A stretch of DNA of 64,000 nucleotides from Rubrivivax sp. (lineage in GTDB: Bacteria > Pseudomonadota > Gammaproteobacteria > Burkholderiales > Burkholderiaceae_C). The DNA is taken from positions 186,001 to 250,000 of the forward strand of contig JADJYX010000017.1 in the NCBI GenBank assembly GCA_016719535.1. The letters are read 5' to 3'. Shown here piece after piece: positions 1-7,748 of the stretch (its first letter is position 1; the number at the start of each line of letters is the position of its first letter). Under the pieces are notes generated by a model. That model saw only the letters and a program-made list of their open reading frames with translations, was not told the origin of the DNA and ran no database searches. Both the position numbers and the translations under genes were made by a program.

Positions 1-512
1 TCAACCCACTCGCCTGGCCGCTGGCGATGGCCGCCTCGGCGCTGTACGGCGTGCTGTTTGCGCACAGCCGGTTGTATGGCGAGGCCTCGCTGCAGCTCTT
101 CTTCATCGCGGTGGCCGGCTGGGGCTGGTGGCAATGGCTGCGCGGCCGCGGCGACGACGGCCAGGCGCTGCGGGTGCACCGGCTGACGCCGCGCGTGCGG
201 CTGCAGGTGGCCCTGGCCACTGCCGCCGCCTGGCCGCTGGTGGCACTGCTGCTGGACCACGCCACCGACAGCGACGTGCCCTGGCTCGACGCCCTGCCCA
301 CCGTGGCCAGCGTCACCGGCCAGCTGCTGCTGGGGCGCAAGCTGGTGGAGAACTGGCCGACCTGGCTGTTCGTCAATGTCGTCAGCATCGGCCTCTTCGC
401 CGTCAAGGGGCTGTGGCTGACGGTGCTGCTGTATGCGCTCTTCGCCGTGCTGTCGGTGGTGGGCTGGCGCGCGTGGCGGCGGCTGGAATCGAGCGGGGCC
501 GCCCATGGCTGA
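1..512 (+). CDS. pnuC: PnuC-like nicotinamide riboside transporter, 5' end outside the window
   Basis: Inner-membrane carrier of the PnuC family, which takes up nicotinamide riboside or a related vitamin. The visible 169 residues are read in frame from base 3 and begin inside the protein, because no start fits before an already conserved stretch (LYGEASLQLFFIAVAGWGWWQW). Four or five hydrophobic segments follow, with the family-like stretch GRKLVENWPTWLFVNVVSI and a short basic C-terminal tail. The stop overlaps the start of the NadR-like kinase gene by eight bases, so uptake and phosphorylation of the vitamin are translationally coupled. The upstream part cannot be judged. Substrate choice within the family is inferred from the kinase neighbour. 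Confidence 0.85.
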   Translation, partial: NPLAWPLAMAASALYGVLFAHSRLYGEASLQLFFIAVAGWGWWQWLRGRGDDGQALRVHRLTPRVRLQVALATAAAWPLVALLLDHATDSDVPWLDALPTVASVTGQLLLGRKLVENWPTWLFVNVVSIGLFAVKGLWLTVLLYALFAVLSVVGWRAWRRLESSGAAHG

Positions 513-1161
513 GCCGCTGATCGTCGCCATCGTCGGCGCCGAAAGCACCGGCAAGTCGATCCTCGCCCAGGCCCTGGCCGGGACGCTGGCGCAGCGCCAC
601 GGTCTGCGCGCCACCTGGGTGGCCGAGGTGCTGCGCGAATGGTGCGACCAACGCGGCCGCACGCCGCGGCGTGAGGAGCAGGCCGGCATCGCCACGCTGC
701 AGACCGAACGCATCGCCGCCGCCGCGCGCACGCACGAGGTGGTGGTGGCCGACACCACCGCGCTGATGACCGCCGTCTACAGCCGCTATGTCTTCGGCGA
801 CGACTCGCTCGACGCGCTGGCCGTGGCCGCACACCGCGCCTGCCGCGTGACGCTGCTGACCGGCCTGGACATGCCCTGGGAGCCCGACGGCCTGCAGCGC
901 GATGGCCCGCATGTGCGCGAGCCGGTGGATGCGCAGCTGCGCGCGTTGCTGCGCTCGCATGGCATCCCTCATTCACTGGTACTGGGCCAGGGGCCGCAGC
1001 GGCTGCAGGCGGCGCTGGCGGCACTGCAGCCGCTGCTGCCGGCGGCGGCCGCCAACGACGATGCCGGCGCCGCCGCGCGCTACCGCCGCTGGCGCCAGAC
1101 CTGCGAGCGCTGCGGCGACCCGGCCTGCGAACAAGCCCTGTTGCACGTCAGGCCGCACTGA
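505..1161 (+). CDS. NadR-like AAA-type P-loop kinase, probable nicotinamide riboside kinase
   Basis: Predicted cytoplasmic kinase of 218 residues that would phosphorylate nicotinamide riboside to NMN after PnuC import. A Walker A motif GAESTGKS lies at residues 11-18, followed by the AAA_28 pattern seen in the C-terminal kinase domain of NadR. The NMN adenylyltransferase and helix-turn-helix domains of full NadR are absent, so this is a stand-alone kinase. The ATG at 505 was chosen because the Walker A motif then sits at its usual distance from the N-terminus and the gene overlaps the pnuC stop. An oddity is a C-terminal cysteine cluster, CxxCxxxxC at residues 200-208, beyond the kinase core. 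The riboside kinase role is inferred from family and neighbour. Confidence 0.8.
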   Translation: MAEPLIVAIVGAESTGKSILAQALAGTLAQRHGLRATWVAEVLREWCDQRGRTPRREEQAGIATLQTERIAAAARTHEVVVADTTALMTAVYSRYVFGDDSLDALAVAAHRACRVTLLTGLDMPWEPDGLQRDGPHVREPVDAQLRALLRSHGIPHSLVLGQGPQRLQAALAALQPLLPAAAANDDAGAAARYRRWRQTCERCGDPACEQALLHVRPH

Positions 1162-1177
1162 CGCGAAGATCCGCGCC

Positions 1178-2685
1178 ATGCGGCGATTTACTGCTCTGCT
1201 GCGCGGCCTGCTGCTCCTGCTGGCCTTGTGCATGGCGGGCGCCCAGGCCAACGCAGCTGGCGACGCCCGGCTGGCGCTGGTGATCGGCAACGGCGCCTAC
1301 CCCAAACCGGCCGATCTGCCCAACCCCGTGCGCGACGCCGAGGCCATCGCGCGCGCGCTGGAGCGCACGGGTTTTGCCGTGACCCTGCTGCGCGATGCGG
1401 GCGCCGACGCCATGCGCACCGCATTGGCCGATTTTGGCCGCCGGCTGCAAGGGCGCCAGGCGATCGCGCTGCTGTACTACGCGGGCCATGGCGTGCAGAT
1501 CGACTGGCGCAACTACATGCTGCCGGTGGACGCGCGCTTCGGCAGCGCCGCCACGGTGCGTGCAGATGGATTGGACCTGGCCGAGGTGCTGCAGACGCTG
1601 AAGGACGCCGGCACGCGCACCAGCATCGTGGTGCTGGACGCCTGCCGCGACAACCCCTTCGGCGCGCAGACCAGCGGCCGCGGCCTGGCGCCGATGGACG
1701 CGCATGCAGGCACCTTCCTCGCCTATGCCACCGCGCCGGGCCACGTGGCGCTGGACGGTCGCGACGGCGGCAACAGCCTCTATACCGGTGCGCTGGTGCG
1801 TGAACTGGCGCGGCCGCAGGCGCGCATCGAGGACATCTTCAAGCGCGTGCGCCTGCAGGTGCGCCAGCGCAGCGGCGGCCAGCAGGTGCCCTGGGAATCC
1901 ACTAGCCTGGAGGACGACTTTGTCTTCGCGACCGGCGAGCGCGTGCCCGCGCCCACCGAGCGTGAGCTGGCACAGGCCTTTGCCGCCGAGAAGCCCGAGT
2001 GGCAGCGCGTGCGCGACAGCCGCAATCCCGAGGCGCTCTATGCCTTCCTTGACAGGCACCCCAGCGGGCTGACCGCCGCCGCCGTGCTGGAGCGGCTGGA
2101 CCGGCTGGAGGCGCCGCAGGTCGCACCGCAACTCGCCCCCGAACTGTCGGCCGCGACCACCGTGCCCTACAGCTACCGCGTCGGCGACCGCTACGAATGG
2201 CAATACCGCGAAGGTCTGACCCAAGTGCCGATCCGGCGCGAAACCTGGGTGGTGACGGCCGTCGAGGGCGAGCGTGTCGAGCTCAACCACGGCGCCAACG
2301 TAGTGACCATCGGCGGTTCGCTGATTCGCAGCGATGCCGGGGTCGAGTACGACCCGCCAGTGGCCAGCCCCCAACAGCCGGACCTGCGGCCCGGGCTGCG
2401 CTGGCGCGCCCGCAGCGAGCGGTGGCGGCCCAGCGACCGCGCGGGTGGCTGGGCTGACGTCGACTACGTCGTACGCGGCCTGGAAGACATCCAGACCGCG
2501 GCCGGCCGCTTCAAGGCCCGGCGCGTCGAGGGTCGCATGATCACGGACGGCACATGCGCCGACATCCCCGCCTGGGTCGCACCCGGCGTCGGCAGCAGCG
2601 CGTGGAACGGCGCGCGCGCACCGGCAACTTTCGAGACGACAGCTGGACGCGCGAACTCGTCAGCTTCCAGCGCGTCCCGCGCTGA
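1178..2685 (+). CDS. Exported caspase-family (peptidase C14-like) protein, 3' end frameshifted
   Basis: The N-terminus (residues 1-27) is a signal peptide with a run of leucines, so the protein is probably periplasmic. A metacaspase-like p20 domain follows. The catalytic dyad is His104 in YYAGHGVQ and Cys156 in LDACRDNPF. After about residue 300 comes an unrecognised beta-rich region containing WQYREGLTQ. Around base 2600 the frame is lost. One missing base before GTG at 2602 would restore a natural ending (RVERRARTGNF... to the TGA at 2683-2685) and a protein of about 502 residues. Read literally, the frame instead runs on to 4213, antisense to hslO and the next gene, which cannot be real. 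The target of the protease is unknown. The dyad is intact, so only about 28 C-terminal residues are affected. Confidence 0.75.
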
Positions 2686-2701
2686 TCGCGGATCCCGGCT
2701 G

Positions 2702-3670
2702 CTACTGCACCGCCGCACTGCCCGGCGGCTGGTTCTGCCCCGGGGTGAACATCTCGCCCACGTCCACCGCGTCGAAGCGGTATTGCAGGCCGCAGAAATC
2801 GCAGCCCACCTCGACCAGGCCGCGCTCGGCGATGAGGCTGTCGCTTTCTTCGCGGCCCAGGCCGCGCAGCATGTTGCGCACCCGCTCGCGCGAGCAGCGG
2901 CAGGCAAAGCGCGGGTGCTGCGGCTCGAAGCGCAACAGCTTCTCCTGCCAGAACAGCCGGTGCAGCACGGTGTCGACAGGGAGCGTCAACAGTTCCTCGC
3001 GCGTCAGCGTGGCGGCCAGCAGGGCGATGCGGTTGAAGGCCTCGTCGAGGCCGATGCGGTCTTCGTTGCGTGCCCCGGCGAGATTGCCCTCGCCTTCCAC
3101 CGGCAGGCGCTGGATCAGCAGCCCGGCGGCCACCCGGTCGTCGGCGGCCAGCACGAGCCGGGTGTCGAGCTGCTCGGACTGCAGCATGTAGTGCTCCAGC
3201 ACCTGGGCCACCTGCTGCAGCGGCTCGCGCTGGTCACCCTGCGACCCCTTGGAAAGAGGCACCACGCCCTGGTAGGGCTGCTGGCCGGGCAAGCGGTCCT
3301 GCGGGTCGAGCGTGATGACGCAGCGGCCCTGTCCGTGCACGTTGAGCATGGCCTCCAGCCGCGCGCCGGCAGGAACCGTGCCCACCACCTTGGCCGTGGT
3401 GCGGAAGGCCAGGTCGGGCTGCACCTCGGCCACCGCCAGCTTGACCGGGCCGTCGCCATGCACCTGCAGGACGAGCGCGCCGTTGAACTTGATGTTGGCC
3501 TGCATCAGCACGCCGGCGGCAGCCATCTCGCCCAGCAGCACGCGCACCTCGGGCGGGTAGGCAGCGTCACCGGCTCGGCGGCGAAGCACCTCCTGCCAGC
3601 TGTCGGTCAGGCGCACCAGCATGCCGCGCACCGGCTGGCCGTCGAAGAGGAACTTGTGCAGCGCCGACAT
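2702..3670 (-). CDS. hslO: Hsp33 redox-regulated chaperone
   Basis: Cytoplasmic holdase chaperone switched on by oxidation. The 322-residue protein has the usual N-terminal substrate-binding domain and a C-terminal zinc centre made of Cys257-x-Cys259 (ACRCSRE) and Cys290-xx-Cys293 (GCDFCGLQY). These are the four cysteines that hold zinc when reduced and form disulfides under oxidative stress. Length is slightly above the E. coli protein. The ATG lies three bases after the stop of the gamma-carbonic-anhydrase-like gene, so the two form an operon. The gene ends 17 bases from the end of the convergent caspase gene. Confidence 0.95.
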   Translation of the reverse strand: MSALHKFLFDGQPVRGMLVRLTDSWQEVLRRRAGDAAYPPEVRVLLGEMAAAGVLMQANIKFNGALVLQVHGDGPVKLAVAEVQPDLAFRTTAKVVGTVPAGARLEAMLNVHGQGRCVITLDPQDRLPGQQPYQGVVPLSKGSQGDQREPLQQVAQVLEHYMLQSEQLDTRLVLAADDRVAAGLLIQRLPVEGEGNLAGARNEDRIGLDEAFNRIALLAATLTREELLTLPVDTVLHRLFWQEKLLRFEPQHPRFACRCSRERVRNMLRGLGREESDSLIAERGLVEVGCDFCGLQYRFDAVDVGEMFTPGQNQPPGSAAVQ

Positions 3671-3673
3671 CGT

Positions 3674-4198
3674 TCAGCCCACGCGCCCGGCCTGCGCCAG
3701 GTGGCGCTCGGCCTGGCGCACGTAGCTCATGGCGCTGAGCGCCAGACCCTCGATCTCCGCAGGCTCGAGCGCACGCACCACCTTGGCCGGGCTGCCCATG
3801 ATCAGCGATCCGTCCGCAAACGCCTTGCCCTCGGTAACCAGCGACTTGGCACCCACGATGCAGTGCCGGCCGATGCGCGCGCGGTTGAGGATCACCGACT
3901 GGATGCCGATCAGCGTGCCGTCGCCGATGCTGCAGCCGTGCAGCATGCACTGGTGGCCGATGGTCACCTCCTCGCCGATCACCAGTTCGATCCCGAGGTC
4001 GGTGTGCAGCACACAGCCGTCCTGCACGTTGCTGCGCGCGCCGATGCGGATCCAGTCGTTGTCGCCGCGCAGTGTGCTGCCGTACCAGATGCTGCTGCGT
4101 TCGGCCAGCGTCACGCGGCCGATGACACTGGCGTTGTCGGCCACCCAGGCCGTGGGCGCGACGCGCGGGGCGTCGTCGCCGAGTCGATAGAGGGCCAA
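3674..4198 (-). CDS. Gamma-carbonic-anhydrase-like hexapeptide-repeat protein (YrdA/PaaY type)
   Basis: Left-handed beta-helix protein of 174 residues with hexapeptide repeats. Three histidines placed as the metal ligands of gamma-carbonic anhydrases are His65, His82 and His87 (VLHTDLG and IGHQCMLHG). No ATG precedes the conserved start, LALYRLGDDAPRVAP. I chose TTG at 4198 because a GGAG ribosome-binding site lies six bases upstream. A -10-like TAAAAT at 4227-4232 on this strand would give a short leader of about 22 bases. The gene is followed after three bases by hslO. Members act as carbonic anhydrases, acyl-CoA thioesterases or have no known activity, so the reaction is open. Confidence 0.85.
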   Translation of the reverse strand: MALYRLGDDAPRVAPTAWVADNASVIGRVTLAERSSIWYGSTLRGDNDWIRIGARSNVQDGCVLHTDLGIELVIGEEVTIGHQCMLHGCSIGDGTLIGIQSVILNRARIGRHCIVGAKSLVTEGKAFADGSLIMGSPAKVVRALEPAEIEGLALSAMSYVRQAERHLAQAGRVG

Positions 4199-4222
4199 GG
4201 CCGGCTCCGTTGAGGCGAAGCG

Positions 4223-4232
4223 GATAATTTTA
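4223..4232. promoter_or_regulatory. Overlapping divergent -10 elements
   Basis: GATAAT at 4223-4228 reads to the right towards the DUF455 gene. TAAAAT on the other strand (4227-4232) reads to the left towards the carbonic-anhydrase-like gene. No convincing -35 hexamer is visible for either. Use of one would be expected to hinder the other. Confidence 0.4.
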
Positions 4233-4234
4233 GG

Positions 4235-5083
4235 ATGGAGCTTCGACGCGCTGCCCGCGAGGCCTTGTGCCTGCCCGACCCCGCGGCCAAGGCCGCTGCC
4301 GCCACCGCCCTCTTCGACGCCTGCCGCGACGGTGCCGCGCTGGACAGCGCCGCCGCGCTGCCGCCCCTGGCCGCCGGCCCCGGGCGACCCGAACGCCCGC
4401 ACCTGGTGGACCCGGCACGGCTGCCGCGCCGCTCGCCCTTTACCGCCGACGGCCGCGCGGCGCTGCTGCACGCGGTGGCGCACATCGAATTCAACGCCAT
4501 CGACCTGGCGCTGGACGCCGCCTGGCGCTTTGCCGGCATGCCGGAAGATTTCTACCGCGACTGGCTGCGTGTGGCCGCCGAGGAAGCGCGGCACTTCACG
4601 CTGGTGCAGGACCATCTGGCCACACTGGGCCGTGCCTACGGCGACTTCGACGCCCACGACGGGCTGTGGGCCATGGCCGAGCGCACCCAGGCCGACGTGC
4701 TGGCGCGCATGGCGCTGGTGCCGCGCACGCTGGAGGCACGCGGCCTGGACGCCACGCCGCCGATGCAGCAGCGCCTGCGCCAGGCCGGCGACCTGCGCGC
4801 GGTGGCCATCCTGGACGTGATCCTGCGCGACGAAGTGGGGCATGTCGCCATCGGCAACCGCTGGTACCGCTGGCTGTGCGATCGCGAAGGGCTGGAGCCG
4901 GTGGCGACCTATGCGCGCCTGGCGCGGGTCCACCGGGCGCCGCGGTTGAGGGGGCCGTTCAATGTCGATGCGCGCAGGGCGGCGGGGTTTACCGAAGGGG
5001 AGATGGCGGCGTTGGTGCAACAGGAGCTTGCGGGTGCCGCCGACGCCGAGGGCCCGCATCGGCCCAGCGCCCCGGACGCATGA
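4235..5083 (+). CDS. DUF455 family ferritin-like protein
   Basis: Cytoplasmic helical protein of 282 residues with a ferritin-like four-helix fold. Candidate di-iron ligands are Glu85 in AHIEFNAIDLAL, Glu117 and His120 in EEARHF, and Glu200 and His203 in RDEVGHVAIG. The family is widespread in proteobacteria but its function is unknown; related folds act as oxygenases or reductases. A -10-like GATAAT at 4223-4228 ends six bases before the ATG, and there is no ribosome-binding site. The mRNA is therefore predicted to start at or next to the AUG. The gene is divergent from the carbonic-anhydrase-like gene, with the two -10 elements overlapping in a 36-base gap. Confidence 0.85.
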   Translation: MELRRAAREALCLPDPAAKAAAATALFDACRDGAALDSAAALPPLAAGPGRPERPHLVDPARLPRRSPFTADGRAALLHAVAHIEFNAIDLALDAAWRFAGMPEDFYRDWLRVAAEEARHFTLVQDHLATLGRAYGDFDAHDGLWAMAERTQADVLARMALVPRTLEARGLDATPPMQQRLRQAGDLRAVAILDVILRDEVGHVAIGNRWYRWLCDREGLEPVATYARLARVHRAPRLRGPFNVDARRAAGFTEGEMAALVQQELAGAADAEGPHRPSAPDA

Positions 5084-5454
5084 GCGATGACGCCATCGGC
5101 GGACGTCAGGGCGCCGATGGCCGTTCCCGGGGCCCGTCGTGCGCATTGCGGAGGGCGCTTGAAACCGCTGCGTCTGCGCGGCAGCGCCGGTACCGGCTGA
5201 CCCACGTCAGCGCACCCTGGAAAATGGAGACCGAGGGGACCGCCGCCGCTTGATCTCAAGCGCTGCTGAGGGCGTTCGACGAGCGGGCCCTCGCGAGTTC
5301 GCTGCATCGCTGACGACCCGGTGCGTCCAGGGCTGTGAGACGACGGGGACACCGCCTGCGTCACGCCGAACGAAGCGTTGCGGACGAGGCGCGCGGGGTC
5401 TGCGACATGGCGCAGTCGAAACCCGGCATGTTCTTGCCTGTTGCGTACCGGCAA
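5084..5454. other. Intergenic stretch with no supported gene
   Basis: About 370 bases between the DUF455 stop and the tRNA-Val terminator. Reading frames that cross it lack recognisable domains, and one on the minus strand begins inside the tRNA gene. I see no promoter, repeat family or RNA gene. It may hold degraded sequence. Confidence 0.5.
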
Positions 5455-5487
5455 GAAAAAAGCACCGAGCGTTTCCGCCAAGTGCTT
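5455..5487 (-). terminator. Rho-independent terminator of tRNA-Val
   Basis: On the minus strand, AAGCAC pairs with GTGCTT around an imperfect inner stem closed by a GAAA loop, and the hairpin is followed by a run of T. It begins 18 bases after the 3' end of the tRNA, which is the expected place. Confidence 0.75.
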
Positions 5488-5504
5488 GATTCCACTACCG
5501 ATTT

Positions 5505-5581
5505 TGGTAGGCGCGATTGGACTCGAACCAACGACCCCCACCATGTCAAGGTGGTGCTCTAACCAGCTGAGCTACGCGCCT
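5505..5581 (-). tRNA. tRNA-Val (anticodon GAC)
   Basis: The 77-base minus-strand sequence folds into a cloverleaf. The acceptor stem is AGGCGCG with CGCGCCT, the D arm is GCTC/GAGC, and the anticodon stem is CCACC/GGTGG around loop TTGACAT. The T arm has loop TTCGAGT, the discriminator is A, and CCA is encoded. The anticodon GAC reads valine codons GUC and GUU. A -10-like TATACT on this strand (5593-5598) lies about 11 bases upstream, and a terminator follows. Confidence 0.97.
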
Positions 5582-5592
5582 GAGAGCCTCAC

Positions 5593-5600
5593 AGTATAAC
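5593..5600. promoter_or_regulatory. Shared divergent -10 region of tRNA-Val and rluA
   Basis: The eight bases AGTATAAC hold TATAAC (5595-5600) facing rluA and TATACT (5593-5598, minus strand) facing the tRNA. Both fit a sigma-70 -10 hexamer. No clear -35 hexamer is seen for either direction. Confidence 0.45.
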
Positions 5601-5609
5601 CAACTTTGA

Positions 5610-6227
5610 ATGGATTGGATCGTTCACCTCGATGCCGGCCTCGTGGTCGTGGACAAGCCCGCAGGGCTGCTGTCGGTGCCCGGGCGCGGGCCCTCGCGAG
5701 CCGACTGCGCGTGGTCGCGCGTGCTGGCCCTGGCGCCGGATGCGCTGATCGTGCACCGTCTCGACATGGCCACCTCCGGCCTGCTGCTCTTCGGCCGCGG
5801 TGCCGACCTGCAGCGTGCACTGAGCATCGCCTTCGCCGAGCGCCGCGTGCACAAGCGCTACATCGCGGTGGTCGAGGGCTGCCCGCAGCAGGACGCAGGC
5901 GAGATCGACCTGCCCTTGAGCGCTGACTGGCCCAACCGTCCACGTCAGCAGGTGGACGTCTCGCGCGGCAAACCCAGCCTCACGCGCTGGCGCGTGCTGG
6001 CACGCGAAGGCGGCTGCACGCGGCTGGCGCTGGAGCCGGTGACCGGCCGCTCGCACCAGCTGCGCGTGCATGCGGCCGCGATGGGTTGGCCCATCGTCGG
6101 CGATTCGCTCTACGGCCGGCCGCATGCCGGCGCCGCACCGCGCCTGCTGCTGCATGCCAGCGAACTGGCGCTGCCGCATCCGCTCGACGGCCGGCCGCTG
6201 CACTGGCTGTCGCCGGCGCCGTTCTGA
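5610..6227 (+). CDS. rluA: Dual-specificity tRNA/23S rRNA pseudouridine synthase RluA
   Basis: Isomerises uridine to pseudouridine; RluA of E. coli modifies U746 of 23S rRNA and U32 of several tRNAs. The 205-residue protein has the catalytic Asp52 in VHRLDMATSG, an N-terminal VVDKPAGLLSVPGRG, and the RluA-like stretch LSADWPNRPRQ followed by TGRSHQLRVH. It is a compact RluA without the S4 domain found in RluC and RluD. The ATG at 5610 lies nine bases after TATAAC, with no ribosome-binding site, so the leader is at most a few bases. Confidence 0.9.
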   Translation: MDWIVHLDAGLVVVDKPAGLLSVPGRGPSRADCAWSRVLALAPDALIVHRLDMATSGLLLFGRGADLQRALSIAFAERRVHKRYIAVVEGCPQQDAGEIDLPLSADWPNRPRQQVDVSRGKPSLTRWRVLAREGGCTRLALEPVTGRSHQLRVHAAAMGWPIVGDSLYGRPHAGAAPRLLLHASELALPHPLDGRPLHWLSPAPF

Positions 6228-6243
6228 CAGCGGGCCGCCCACC

Positions 6244-6954
6244 TCAGCGCGTCGGCCCCGATGCCGTCTCGAGCGGGGCCATCAACCGCGGCCCGAAATC
6301 GGCCGGCGCCACCAGTTGCACCAGCGTGCGGCCGCTGTCGGCGTCCCAGGCGATGGCCAGGCCGCGTGCGGGATAGAGCCAGTGCTGGGTTCGGGCTTCG
6401 CCAAGGCGACGGTCGGCGGGTGGGCCGAAGCGTGCCTGCAGAGCCTGCTCGTCCAGCCGGCTGCCCGGCAGGAAGCTCAGGCCGGTGACGGCTTCCCGCA
6501 GGGCCTCGGCACGGTCATCGGCATGCAACGCCCAGCGCTGGGCGTCGGCATCGATGACCTCGCGGCGCGGCGACCGCGACTGCCAGCGCTGCACCGCCTG
6601 CGCATCGGCGCCGGTGGCCAGCACCAGCTTGCCGCCGACGCCGGCGCCGACATAGCGTTCGATATAAGCCTCCAGCGCCGCCGGCTGTCCGCGCCTGCCG
6701 ATCAACGCCACCTGCAGATCGTCGCCCCAGCGCGAGCGCGCATCGGCCAGCGTCGACCCCGGCAGGTGCAGGCCGAAGGCGTGCACGGTGCCGGCCGCGT
6801 CGCGCTCGATCTCCCAGGGTGCCGGCAGGCTGCCGCCAACCGGCGCCGGGCCGGCAGGCAGCGTGGCCACCTGCCACAGCACGGGCGCGAAGGCTGCGGC
6901 GATCACCAGGGCGCCGGCCAGCAGGGCCCAGAACAGGGGGCTTCGGTGTCTCAT
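6244..6954 (-). CDS. Membrane-anchored hypothetical protein
   Basis: I do not recognise a named family. The 236-residue protein begins with one hydrophobic segment (about residues 8-30, rich in Ala and Leu) that could be an uncleaved anchor or signal peptide. A soluble domain of mixed alpha/beta character follows, probably periplasmic, with the stretches LHLPGSTLADARSRWG and RFGPPADRR. These resemble small beta-alpha lipoprotein folds in which a protein compares or binds a ligand. The ATG at 6954 puts the anchor at the N-terminus. The gene is divergent from the SDR gene across 42 bases and convergent with rluA. Confidence 0.65.
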   Translation of the reverse strand: MRHRSPLFWALLAGALVIAAAFAPVLWQVATLPAGPAPVGGSLPAPWEIERDAAGTVHAFGLHLPGSTLADARSRWGDDLQVALIGRRGQPAALEAYIERYVGAGVGGKLVLATGADAQAVQRWQSRSPRREVIDADAQRWALHADDRAEALREAVTGLSFLPGSRLDEQALQARFGPPADRRLGEARTQHWLYPARGLAIAWDADSGRTLVQLVAPADFGPRLMAPLETASGPTR

Positions 6955-6983
6955 CGGCGTCGATGATGCCAGCCGCGGCTGGG

Positions 6984-6989
6984 TATGCT
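6984..6989 (+). promoter_or_regulatory. -10-like hexamer TATGCT deciding the SDR start
   Basis: TATGCT ends seven bases before the ATG at 6997 and contains the alternative ATG at 6985. A transcript started from it would begin at 6996-6997, excluding the upstream start. Confidence 0.4.
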
Positions 6990-6996
6990 CGGCACC

Positions 6997-7737
6997 ATGA
7001 AACCAACCCTTTCTGTCGTCACCGGCGCGTCGCGCGGCCTGGGGCATGCCGTGGCCGTGCAGTTGCTGGCCCGCGGCGAACGCCTCATCACCGTCTCGCG
7101 CCGGGCGCCTGCAGGGCTGTCGTCGCCGCAGCTGCTGCATTGGGATGCCGACCTGGCCGATGCCGGTGCGGTGGCCCGGCGCCTTCACGACTGGCTGGCC
7201 GCGCAGGGCCCGCAGGCCTTTGCCGCCGTCAACCTGATCAACAACGCCGGCGTCATCGCGGAGCTGGCGCCGATGGGCGACGTGGGCGACGCCGAGCTGA
7301 CCAACGCCGTGCGCGTGGGCCTGGAAGCACCGATGCGGCTGACCGCCGCCTTCCTGCGCGCCACGCGCGGCTGGCCGGTACCGCGCAAGGTGCTGCTGGT
7401 GTCTTCGGGCCTGGGGCGGCGGGCCATGGCCGGCAGTGCGTCGTACTGCGCCGCCAAGGCGGGGCTCGACCACCTGGCACGCGCGCTGGCGCTGGAAGAG
7501 GCGGCGCGCCCCGGCGGCGCGCGCATCGTCTCGCTGGCGCCCGGCGTGATCGATACCGACATGCAGGTGCAGCTGCGCAGCGCCGACCCGCAGGCCTTCC
7601 CCGAGCGCGAGCGCTTCATCGGCCTGCAGGCCGGCGGCCAGCTCGACAGCCCGGCCGCAGCGGCTGCCAGGCTCATCGACTACCTCGACCGCGCCGATTT
7701 CGGCGCCAACCCCGTCGCCGACGTGCGCGATCCCTGA
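6997..7737 (+). CDS. Short-chain dehydrogenase/reductase (SDR)
   Basis: Cytoplasmic NAD(P)-dependent oxidoreductase of 246 residues with the classical SDR signature. This comprises TGASRGLG for cofactor binding near the N-terminus, NNAG, and the catalytic Ser plus YxxxK motif in SASYCAAK. The overall pattern resembles sepiapterin or benzil reductase types, but the substrate is unknown. An in-frame ATG four codons upstream (6985) lies inside a -10-like TATGCT (6984-6989). I therefore chose the ATG at 6997, which is eight bases after that hexamer and would be translated from a leaderless mRNA. The crotonase gene follows after 11 bases, so the two are co-transcribed. Confidence 0.85.
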   Translation: MKPTLSVVTGASRGLGHAVAVQLLARGERLITVSRRAPAGLSSPQLLHWDADLADAGAVARRLHDWLAAQGPQAFAAVNLINNAGVIAELAPMGDVGDAELTNAVRVGLEAPMRLTAAFLRATRGWPVPRKVLLVSSGLGRRAMAGSASYCAAKAGLDHLARALALEEAARPGGARIVSLAPGVIDTDMQVQLRSADPQAFPERERFIGLQAGGQLDSPAAAAARLIDYLDRADFGANPVADVRDP

Positions 7738-7748
7738 AAGCCGACCCG

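Noticed and set aside
2686..4213. Frame-2 extension of the caspase gene through hslO
   Set aside because: It is antisense to two well-supported genes and arises only through the frameshift near 2600.
5431..5460. A hairpin CTTGCC/GGCAAG followed by A-run on the plus strand as terminator
   Set aside because: The run is A rather than T on that strand, and the overlapping minus-strand hairpin explains the T-run for tRNA-Val.
4909..5544. A minus-strand frame beginning inside the tRNA-Val gene
   Set aside because: Its first residues are translated tRNA, and the rest is antisense to the DUF455 gene or falls in empty sequence.
5283..5700. A 15-base match GCGGGCCCTCGCGAG at about 5284 and 5687
   Set aside because: Short, GC-rich and with no flanking homology; no sign of a repeat family or mobile element.
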